A stretch of DNA of 64,000 nucleotides from an uncultured Christensenella sp. (GTDB lineage: Bacteria; Bacillota; Clostridia; Christensenellales; CAG-917): contig CAJTQT010000001.1 in NCBI GenBank assembly GCA_910578325.1, positions 310,001 through 374,000 of the forward strand, given 5' to 3'. The notes under the pieces are model-generated. The model did no database searches. It was given only the letters and a program-made list of their open reading frames with translations, and was not told the origin of the DNA. Below are positions 46,162-56,400 of the stretch, piece after piece. How positions within the stretch are numbered: the first letter of the stretch is position 1; every line of letters begins with the position of its first letter. The position numbers and the translations under genes are program-made.

Positions 46162-46482
46162 TCAGGCATATTTTTGCAACAGCATATCAACGACTTCGTT
46201 TGCGGTGTCTTCGATAACGGAGTTCTTTTCCTCCGTCATCGCAGTGGCGTTTTCAACGCCCTTTTTAAGAATGCTCTGGGCTTTGTCCAACGCCTTTTTA
46301 CGGGCATCCTGCAAAAGCGTCTTACGCTCCTCTTTGCATTCTTTGACGGTAGACTTTTTCTGAGCGTCGGCTTCCGCTTCCGCTTTCAGAACGATTTCTT
46401 TGCCGCGTTGATAAGCATCTTTCTGCATTTGTTCCGCTCTCGCCTCGGCTTCTCTGACCTCTCTTATAACCGTCTCTATCAT
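46162..46482 (-). CDS. ntpF: V-type ATP synthase peripheral-stalk subunit (H/G type)
   Basis: 106 residues, almost entirely charged coiled coil (VIREVREAEARAEQMQKDA), the pattern of archaeal AhaH / E. hirae NtpF, which pairs with subunit E. Overlaps the end of rpiB by four bases (ATGA), so it is translationally coupled. Confidence 0.85.
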   Translation of the reverse strand: MIETVIREVREAEARAEQMQKDAYQRGKEIVLKAEAEADAQKKSTVKECKEERKTLLQDARKKALDKAQSILKKGVENATAMTEEKNSVIEDTANEVVDMLLQKYA

Positions 46483-46928
46483 CTGGCATCCTCTTCGATT
46501 CTGGTAATCATATCGAGACGTCTCTGGTGTCTTCCGCCTTCATACTCCGCGGTAAACCATGCCTTGACTATCTCCTCCGCCTCGTCGGGAGTGATTACAC
46601 GTCCGCCGAGCGCGATGATGTTTGCATTATTATGATTTTTTGTGAGTTTCGCCATATAAGTGTTTGTGACAACGGCACATCTTATGCCTCTGACTTTGTT
46701 CGCCGAAATCGAAATACCTATACCCGTCCCGCACATCACGACGCCGAGTTCGCATCTACCCGACGCAACCGCACGCGCAACTTTCTCGCCATACTCGGGA
46801 TAATCGACGGAATTTTCGTCAAAACAGCCGAAATCTTCCACTTCCGCGCCTAACGCTTTCAAAGTGGAAACCACTCTGTCTTTCAGCACAAATCCGCCGT
46901 GATCACAACCGACAGCAACTTTTTTCAT
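46479..46928 (-). CDS. rpiB: Ribose-5-phosphate isomerase B
   Basis: 149 residues. Interconverts ribulose 5-phosphate and ribose 5-phosphate. GCDHGGFVLK, the catalytic Cys in VVMCGTGIGISISANK and IALGGRVI are the RpiB signature. First gene of the V-ATPase operon, coupled by a 4-base overlap to the stalk subunit. CGAGGGTAA precedes the ATG. Confidence 0.95.
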   Translation of the reverse strand: MKKVAVGCDHGGFVLKDRVVSTLKALGAEVEDFGCFDENSVDYPEYGEKVARAVASGRCELGVVMCGTGIGISISANKVRGIRCAVVTNTYMAKLTKNHNNANIIALGGRVITPDEAEEIVKAWFTAEYEGGRHQRRLDMITRIEEDAR

Positions 46929-46955
46929 ACATTACCCTCGAATTTATTATATTAA

Positions 46956-46984
46956 ATTATACAACACCTGTTCGTGAAAATCAA
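46956..46984 (-). promoter_or_regulatory. Promoter of the rpiB-V-ATPase operon
   Basis: TTGATT (46984-46979), 17-base spacer, TATAAT (46961-46956), with a leader of about 20 bases. Confidence 0.8.
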
Positions 46985-47121
46985 TAAAAACTTATTTTAG
47001 CCGAATGTTTAAAGCATTTTAATAAATTTGTGAATACTCTCGCTCGGACTGATATAAGTATAAAACCGCGATATTTGCGTTCAGACAAGGAAAAGGCACT
47101 TTTGCGAACAGCCCAGTGTAA

Positions 47122-47158
47122 TAATCCCCACAAAACACGGAGGTTTTGCGGGGACCCC
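47122..47158 (+). repeat. 37-bp hairpin module, copy 1
   Basis: TAATCCCC, CACAAAAC, loop, GTTTTGCGGGG, ACCCC: an 11-bp stem around ACGGAG-like loop bases. Identical to copy 3 and nearly so to copy 2. Confidence 0.85.
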
Positions 47159-47163
47159 AAGAT

Positions 47164-47200
47164 TATACCCCACAAAACACGGAGGTTTTGCGGGGACCCC
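47164..47200 (+). repeat. 37-bp hairpin module, copy 2
   Basis: Starts TATACCCC instead of TAATCCCC; otherwise identical to copy 1, five bases after it, same orientation. Confidence 0.85.
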
Positions 47201-47274
47201 TATTCTCGTACACGACTGTGAGCAAAAGTGCCTTTGACGCAGTATCAACGCAATTTCACAAATACTAAATTTTA

Positions 47275-47440
47275 TAAAACCGAGATATTGAGATGAGTGA
47301 CGCGAAAGAGGCGTTTTTGCAAGCCGCCTAACGTAATAATCCCCACAAAACACGGAGGTTTTGCGGGGACCCCTATTTTCGTACGTGACGGCGAGCAAAA
47401 ACGCCTCTGACAAAGTCAATCGCTCAATAGCGCGGTTTTA
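47275..47440. repeat. Palindromic element, diverged copy with one hairpin module, supplying the stop of the giant gene
   Basis: Left arm TAAAACCGAGATATTGAG ... GAGGCGTTTTTGC; right arm GCAAAAACGCCTC ... CTCAATAGCGCGGTTTTA. Same architecture as 7024-7150 but different arm sequence. One 37-bp module fills the apex. The final TTA is the complement of the TAA stop of the giant surface gene. Confidence 0.8.
47337..47373 (+). repeat. 37-bp hairpin module, copy 3
   Basis: Identical in sequence to copy 1, at the apex of the second palindromic unit. Confidence 0.85.
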
Positions 47441-50400
47441 CAGTTTGGAGAGTTGTTTCTTACGTATAATCAAAGCCACAACCGCTCCGACTAACGCGAT
47501 ACCGAGCACGGCGCACACAACCGATATTGTTATGACAGCCCAGAACGGCAACAGTTCGGGATTGAGATCGACGAACACGAGCGCGCCGAGGAAATCGGTG
47601 GTATATTCGATACGCCCGTCTTTGACCGTATAATCGGAAAGACGTTTGAGACCGCCTTCGGCTGTGACCGTATAGAGCGCAATGCCGTCCATACTCCTCA
47701 CTTCTTCTGGAATCGCAACGCTGACTGCAACCGCGGTTCCTCTCGTGTCAACAACTTCGCTTCCGTAGTACAGAGCAAGTCTTACAACCGCTGCGAGCGA
47801 CGCCTGACTGTCTATGTGCGGCATATACTGATTGACTTTCGTCCAGTAATCCAGATCGCTCGCGTTACCCTGTCCGTTGACAACCGTACGCGCGACGAAT
47901 CTGTTTGCGACAACCGCTTCCGACAAATTGACGGATCCGCTGTCGCTTGAAACGTAATTAGTTGTGAGTTCGAGCACGCCGTTTGCGCCTACAAGATTAT
48001 AGTTATCGCTATTGAAAGATTTTCCGCCGTTGACAACTTCAACTGCAAACGGATATCTGCCCGAAGACGCGATATTTTTCTGGAAGACTACCGAAGTCTG
48101 ATCTTTTGTCAGTTTTATGCTCTCCGGAGCGTCGGGCATAGACACGGTATAGTCGATGACGTATTCCTTGCCCTTTTCATAAACCGCAGCGAGATGCAGA
48201 ATATTGTTGGAGTAGGTATTCTGATATCCATCCGTAGAAATATTGATTTGAACAACCGCTCTCAGTACTGTATACGTTGCAGAAACGCTTTCCGCCGCAT
48301 AGTTGGGATTGTTATCCGCAAACAGCGAGTTCAAGGATACCGTAACGCGATATATACCGGCATTTATCATACCTTTGTCCATATCCACTTCTTCGAAGTT
48401 GCCGTCTTTGAGCATAGCGTACGTGATGTCGGTTTCTTCTGGCAATATTCTGACGTCGCAACCAATCATATTGTTCGCGCCGCTTACGCCGTACTTGAAC
48501 GCCGCGCCGTCATAGTATTTTGAGCCGCCGTACACTTTAAGGTTGGGGCTTGCTCTTCCTACGACGATAGTCGCTACTTCCGGACTCGTCCATTTAATGA
48601 AATATCCGTTAGGATCGCCGTCGTCAATCGCTATAGACCTCGCGACGTTGACAAAGCCCGTATACGTGCCCGCATTTACTGGAACAACTCTGTTTCCATC
48701 TTCCGTTTCAATAAAGAACTCGTCTCCGTCGCGGAATATTCCTTGAAGCACGGTTGAAGTAAGATTCGTGCCGTTATAAGTGACGTTAAACACGTTATCC
48801 ACCGCTGCGCGCATAGTAATTCCCGCAATTTCGGGGAGTTTCAGATTAAGTTCCGATACGCGTGTTTTGAGGTCGAACTCGCCGTATTTTCTGAGCAGAC
48901 TGCCGGTGTTTTCATCGACATAGTATTTGCTTCCCAGATAAATATTATAGTTGGGGATAAGTTCTGCATAATCAACGCCCTTCGGAGCCTCGAAGTACAC
49001 AATATATCTCTCGTTGGGGCCGAGGTCGTCGCTGATAACGGGATACTTGCCCATAGGAGTGACCGTATCCGTCTCACTGTTGTAAATTCCGAACTTTACT
49101 ACGGGATAATAATCCACGCCGTTGATTCTGAACACAGTAACGACAGTTTCAGAAGGCGCGAAGCCGTGGTTGCCGTCCTTATCCAGATAGAACAGTTCGA
49201 CGCTCGGATCCGCTCCCGCATAGTTTTTGACGTACTCTCTTCCGTCCGTAGCCACAAAGAGGTCCTTTCTGATAACGGTAAGAATACTCGTATCACCCTG
49301 CGTATATACGGGATTGAATGCATAGTTGTTTACGTCGACGTTGACCAACGTATAACCCGACGCAACCGTACCCGCCGCAGGTTTTGACATCGGGAACACC
49401 GCTTTTGCGCTCGGGAGCGCGGTTATGCCCGACAGTTTTACAAAGTAAATTTCCTTATTATCCTGCAACTTATCGGATTCGGGTACCTTGTCGTAACCGC
49501 CTGCGGGATTCTTTGTATAAATTCTCGATCTGAGCGAATCCTGATAGTTGCCGATGTCGAAGCCCATCATCTCGGTATAGTTGAGATAGGAGAGATAGAA
49601 TCCGCCCTCCCACAAATCGAGATCATAGGTATTGCTGCCGTTTCCGTGAACTTTGTATTTTATGCTGCCTTCCACCGATCCGAACGACGAACCGTAGACA
49701 ATCTCACCGTCTTCAAGCATAGCGTCTATCGTACGTTTTACGATCTTTCCTCTGATTCGCGCAGAACCGACAGTACCGTCGATGCAGTAGTTATCAGCGT
49801 CTTTGCCCTTAATTCCGGAAGGTGTGAATACAACGTAGTTAGCCGTAGTATAAGCGTCGTCGAACTCCGCAAAAATCGTTTCGATTTCAACTTCGTCGCC
49901 CGCGATAACGCCTGCTATGCTACCCTCTGTATAACGGTAGTCCCAGTTTGTACTGCCTTCCTTGTATCTCTCTCCAAAGAACTTCTTCGTGCCGTCGTAC
50001 ATTTTGGTAAACGCGGTAGAATTTTCATTTATAACGATACCGCTCGACGCGATAGCGACACTTCTCTGCAAAATTTTGCCTTCGCCTTTCAGATACGTAA
50101 ATGATTCGGGCAGATTTCCGTCAACCGCGCCGTTATAGGTCGAATCGACAAGATAAACGCCGACGCCGCCGAGATTGTAATAACCCGCTATTGCGTCCTT
50201 CGCGCTTGCGAGTTTCTCCTCGCTGTCCTTATAGATGTATCTGTCCGCAGTCGGAAGTGCGTAATAATACGTGACTTCCTGCGTTCCTTTATAGGTATCG
50301 AAATGCCACGCGCCGTTAATATCGACGTATGCAAGATAGTCGTCGCCCTGCTTTGCATCCGCACGGTATACAGGCACGTAGTTGACCTTACCTTTGTTGT

Positions 50401-53400
50401 TGCGCAGGGTGGGATTATACACCGTACCCGACTTTGAAAGAATGTTCTTATCCTGGTCGACCGCTACGTTTTTGTCAATGAAGAACGCGCCTGCCGACGC
50501 CTGTACGGCATATCCTGCCGCTTCAACGTCGATAAGTCCGTTAAGGTCGAAGGAAAGTTGACTGTTGCTTATCTGAGCGAGACCGTTGTAAGTCTTTTCA
50601 CCGAGCGACGCCGTCACCTCGACAGGTCTTGGCAGAATATTCGCGCTGCGTCTTTCTGTGTAATCGCGCAACAGATAGTTGTTTTTGACCATCTCGCCTA
50701 TTTCATTGAGAGCGACAAGTTCTACCCCCGAAATATAAACGGGCACGTTGTTGTTTACGATATCCCTCGCAAACGAACCGTTTGCGACAATCATCAGATG
50801 CTTTTCGTGTCCTTGCGCAACTCCGGAGCCTTCGAGGCTGATAGTAACGTCGGCGTCTTTTGTTCCGTCATAAACTTTCTTTGCGATATTGACGTTGTTG
50901 GCAAGAATAAGCAGAGTTTTTTTGTTGACGGTCATAGCGTCGATAATCTCGTAATCGCTTACCGTCCGTCCGTTTTCGATAACTCCGCCGTCAACCGCGC
51001 CGTACTCTCCGTCGGCATACACTTTTCCGTAGATCTCGTAGTTTTGGAGATATTCTTTGTCTCCGCTTTCTACGATAGTCAATCCGCTGACCATAACGTT
51101 ATGCGCCTTGACCACTCCGTTGCCGTCAATCATAACGTTGGGGTTAATCTCCCCGTCGGCAGAGAGGCTGTAAACGGGAGATGTTCCGTCTTTTATCGAG
51201 AACGTCGCAAGTTCTTCAGCAAGATCCATCGCATAGTACAGCACTGTTACGGAGCCGGAGTATGTTCCGTGTTCTGTTCTGACATCTGCCGTACCGTCAT
51301 AGTCCTTATCGAGGAATTCGACGTTTGGTCTGAGTTTTGCCTTTGCGATATTGACAGTGAGCGCATTGCCTGCGCTGAACACTCTGTTGAGATCGTCAAT
51401 ATCCACCTTATAGTTTCTGTTTGTTATGAAAGTATAATCGGACGCGATTGCATCGGGATTGTCTCTCATCTCTGTGAAACTTACCGTATGAATACCGTGA
51501 CCGTATCTGATGTGGTTTTCGGCGGTTTCGTCACCGTCGGAAATACCAGCCATAAGATTGAGTCCGACGGAATCGGCAGTGTCGCCTAATGCAAGAACGC
51601 CGTCGTTATAGATGACTTCCGTTTCCACTCTCGCGCCGCCGTTATAATCTCTGTCAACAGCCGTAATCGATTCGAACGAATCCGAATTGAGCACTCTGTG
51701 CGTAATTGACGCGGAAATATTTCTGATTTCAACGACGATGCCGTCTCTTCCGAGATAGTTGTCCGCATATACGGTAACGCCGGATACGTTAGGAGCATAA
51801 ATGCCCGTATCCGCGATTTCCAGACCGCTTGCGCCCTCTATCGGGAAGAACAGTTTCAGAAGCCCGAACGCGTACGCGTTGCTGACGTCCTTATCGCGGT
51901 AGTTGATCTCGTCCATAATTTCGGCGCGACCGCCCGTCCAGATGTTGAACAGAACTTTTGTGCCAAATCCTTCTGAGTCTTCGCGCTCGTTGATTGATAT
52001 AGCCGACATATTGAGCGCGGTACTATTGTCGTACACTTTTGTGACGGTGAAATCGCTCTTTAAAACGCCTACTCTGCCCATATATATACGGATATGGCTT
52101 TCATTATTAATATTATCTATATAGTATATAATAACGGAAACTCCGTCCGTAATGGGAGTACGCGAGACTGCGGAACCGTCAGGATCAAAAAGTTCACCCT
52201 CAGGGTTGTCGTTTGTGAGCACGCCGAGCGTATAGTTGTGCAAAGAACCGCCGGTCAACGCGAAATCCGTAAATATTATACCCGCGTCGGTCGCGCTGTT
52301 GAGCGAACCCGCCGTGGTGTATTCCGCCTTGAATGTAAGGGACAGATCGTCCTGAACTCTTGCGAGTTGAGAAGATATATCGTAAGCAATGGTTGAACCG
52401 AAATGGACTTCCGTAGTTTCGTCGTAAGTCTTGTTTACGCCGACGAAATAGTTGAGGTCGAGGTTCACCGCTTTGGGGCTGATATAGAATCTGACTTCGT
52501 GATTGTGGTCGGACTGAACGGTAAAGTTGTTATCCATACTGCTGAAAGCGGTGCTGATACAGAAACTGTAATAATCGGTTGTACCGAAGACCAGTCCGTT
52601 TTCATCCGTCACGCTGTCATAAATCATACCCTGACCGCGGAGCACGCCGTTTACGTCGTAAATACCTCTGCCATATGAGCCTTTGATTATTGCAAGCAAA
52701 TCCTGATAGGTATAACCCGCAAACTCGCCAGCGCCGTTGATTTCAATGATCTCATCGCCCATAAGAATGTGCGAGATTTCAAATCCGATTCCGTAAACGC
52801 TGTCCGAATCGCCGTAAACCTTATAATAAGCCTGATACGCGTCGGGTCTTACAATAGGACGCACAACCAAAACGGACTGCACAACGGAGATGTTGAATGT
52901 AGACGCAAACGCGTCGCATACTTTGACGTTATTCTTATAGAGTTCGACGTTTGCAAGCGTGACCTGATGGTCTCCGACGCTGATAACGGCGTTTTTATCC
53001 GCGCCGCTGAGCGTAAAGGTCCATCTTACGTCGTCATATTCATCCGCGGTTATACCCGTAATCTCGAATTTATCCGCAAATTTCTCCCATGTAATGAGTT
53101 CGTCCGTCCACAGAGTTCCGAAATACGCGCTTATGATTGCGCCCTCTTTAAGACCTATGAGAACGGCGTCTCCGCCCGCGACGTAGATGATATACACAGC
53201 GTTTTCGCCGAGAGTGAACAGGATATTATCGTTCTGCGTATCGCCAAGAATAATCTGATACCACAGCATTTCCGAATACTCGGGAGGCACAGGCGCGCCA
53301 CCGGTGCTTATGGGGTCGCTGGACACGGAAAGTTTTCCTTCGACGAGACGCTTGATCTCGTCCTGTAATCTCATATCCTTGTTGGAAATCGCGTAGGTTG

Positions 53401-56400
53401 GACGTATAGCCGAAGTATCTTCCGGCACCTGTCCCTGCGCCACGACCATAAACTGACCGCTTACGTCGAGAACAACCGTCCTCTGCGTGATCGTAAACTT
53501 CGCGTTTCCGACGTCTACGCGCACGGAAATCGTAAAGTTCTTATCTGTTTCAAACAAGTCTTTGTTAGGCTGAATGAAATTGTACGTGCCGACGTTCTCG
53601 CCCTCTTCGCGGGTAATACGTCCGCCCGAGTAGTAGAGGCTGAAATTGCCCGTACCGTCCTCGCCGAAAGGAGTATAGTACGCGGGTCCGAACGCCTGAC
53701 GGAGCACGCTTTCGAGAGTGAAATCTCCGCCTCTGTCCGTATACCAGTTGAACTGCGACTTCTCCACGCCGAAGCGGAAATCGTCATCGTCGTCGCCGTA
53801 AACTTTGGATTCGTTCCAAGCGACGATTTCGATATTTCTTTCAGTAACGGTATGGAATACGTTTTCGATAAAGTTGATATCGAAGTTGTCGTTTACGGCA
53901 AACTTCGTATCCTGCACGATAACGTACGCTGAACCTACGGGAAGAAGCATCATCGGATTCCAGTCGCTTCTGTCGAGTTTGAGAGAGCCGACGAGTTTTT
54001 CCGAGCCGCCGCTGATATCCACGTCGTTTGTGACTGTATAGGTATATTCGAGCACGATTTGATCGCCGTAAACGCTCGAAGTCGCGGTAGGCGTGACAGT
54101 AACCGTACCCTTATTTATCGCATAAGTTTCAGGATGGAAGATTTGTTCGCCCGTTTCCTCGTCGAAATCATAATCGTCCGTTACAAACGAATCGTCCGAT
54201 TTGGGAATGAATATACGCAGATAATAGAGCCCTGCGTTGACGGGAACGAATAGCACGGGTTCATCGTTCTCCACCTTAGCCTCGTCGGGGTTCGCGGTAG
54301 CAGTGCCGTCCTCTTTGACGTAGAGGACTTGGTTATTCGCGTTTACGAAAACGAATCTGAAATGGCTTTCCGCATCGGGGTTATTGAAGTTGCTGAGCGT
54401 AATAACCACGGGTTTTGCAGAATATGTGGACGCGGTGACCGCGTAAGTATACGTGACGACGTATCTTGTCGACACCGTAAAAGTAGTGGAAGTATCCAGT
54501 TTTGCGAAAGTCTCGCCGTCAAATGAGTACTGCAAGACGTATCTGTTGCTTGCCGCGTCGCCCGAACCGAACGGAGTGCTGACAATCTGAGCCAGCGCGC
54601 CGAATGCGTTTTTGGAGCAGTTGAGCGTTTTGATTTGCGAATAGTTTTCCGCAACGGTAACCGAGCCGTTGCCTTCGCTCTTAGTAAAGAGATACGGCAC
54701 GTAACCCTGATGCACGTCAACGGTAAATCCTGCAATTTCGCCGCGTTTGAAAGTCGTGGCGGGAGTATACGCGCCCGACGAGTTCAGTTTACCCTGAGTA
54801 ATTGCGGTTTCGTTTGCGGCGAACAGCGGATTGTCAAAAACTTCGCTTCTGACGGTATAATTGTTTGCGTCCGCAAGCACGTAGTAGACGCTAAGGGCTG
54901 AAACGTTGCCCGCTTGATCGACTATCCACACATATATGACGCGCATACCGCTGCCGTCTATTCCGACAAGTTCGATATCGAATTTCGCTCTGACTTCGCC
55001 TGTGGATTTGACGGTGAATCCGTCAAAATACTCGTTTGCGTTCGCCGCATTGATTCCGCGGTAATTCGCGGCGATATTCTTATCCTGCAATGCCGCAAGT
55101 TGAGCCATATCCCCGACTACGCTTATGCCGTAGAATACGCGCACGCCGCTTCCGTAGTTATTGTTGTCGGCGATGCTGTCCGTAAAGTCAAGTTTAGAAT
55201 TGAGCGTATAGCCGCTCGTCAGCCATTTTCTGTCGCCGACCTGAATATTGTTGCTGTCTTCAACCGTAACAAGTTCCTCACCGTCGTATTCGACAACGGG
55301 CTTGTCCGGAGTATTTCTGTCGATGAGAATATGCACTTCGCCGTTATTGTTTCTGCCCCAGTTGTTATCAAACCACTTGATGCCGTCGGGGTCGTTATCA
55401 GCGGAAGTTATATCCGCGTACTGTCCCGTGAAAATTTCAAATACAGTCACAAGCGCGACGTCGGGATACGCGGAAATCTCCGCGTTGAAATCCTCGAATT
55501 CGAAAGTAAACGTACCCACCGTAATCCCGTCCGACTGCGACAGCGCAAAACTTATGTCTATACTCGTACTGCCCAGCAGTGTATCGACCGATATCGTCGT
55601 CCTGTTGTTCTCGCAGTTTATGACGTTGTTGCCCCGCAAGACCTTAGAGAAGGAAGCGCGGTCGAATATAAGCGCGATATTCTGCGCAAATTTGAGCGTA
55701 TTGCCCGAGATGTTTACTGGAACCGTGATTTGGAGAGTGGTATGTCCCGTCGACCATTTGAGGATATTAGGGGTCTGCGTAAAATCGAAGTCCGAAGGAC
55801 GGATATTTTCCACTCTGTCTATATCGGTATCGGGCTTAAAACTCAAATCCAGAACGTATGACGGCGTTTCTGCGTCGACTTTGACGAGATATGACGTACG
55901 TATGCCGAGATTGCCCGCGGCGTCTACTATGTAGAAATTGAATCTGTAATAACCCGCGCCTTTCATACTTTCGCGCTCGTCAGCGGTCGCTCCCATAGGA
56001 TTGCCTACGACATCGAAATTGTTGGAATTGTATCCCTTCGCCATTCCCGATGCGAAATCGTATTCGAATCTCGAAATAGAACCGAATGCGATGGGAATCA
56101 TATAATCTCTGTATGAATAAACGTAGCCCGCCGCCGTATTGCTGGTCGAATGTCTGTAACCGTTGAATTCTATCGGCGAACCCAGTCCCTCGATAGTATC
56201 CGCTTTCTGAGCGGTAAAGAACCAGATATACGGTGAAAATCCTGCGACGTTGCTTCCCGATGCCTCTGTCACCTGAACGGACGCGTTAGGCGTAAAAAGG
56301 TTTTTTCTCAACCAGTTGGCGGAAGCCAATCCCGAATTATCCGTTACAATGCCGTCGATTCCGCTCAGACTTGTTCCGCCGTTGGTCGAAGCGTCGGGAA

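Larger units (their letters stand above)
47061..47258. repeat. Palindromic element, copy carrying two hairpin modules
   Basis: The left arm matches the 7024-7150 element nearly base for base (TAAAACCGCG, TTTGCGTTCAGACAAGG, AAAAGGCACTTTTGCG, CAGTGTA). The apex is occupied by two 37-bp modules (47122-47158, 47164-47200). The right arm CGTACACGACTGTGAGC, AAAAGTGCCTTTGACGC, AGTATCAACGCAA follows, but the outer CGCGGTTTTA end is missing here. Confidence 0.8.

Noticed and set aside
47122..47373. Possible CRISPR array from the 37-bp repeats
   Set aside because: Only three copies, two just five bases apart and the third 136 bases away, no regular spacers and no cas genes.
47030..47419. Short frames on both strands within the palindromic repeats
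   Set aside because: They exist only because inverted repeats mirror each other; no start signals.
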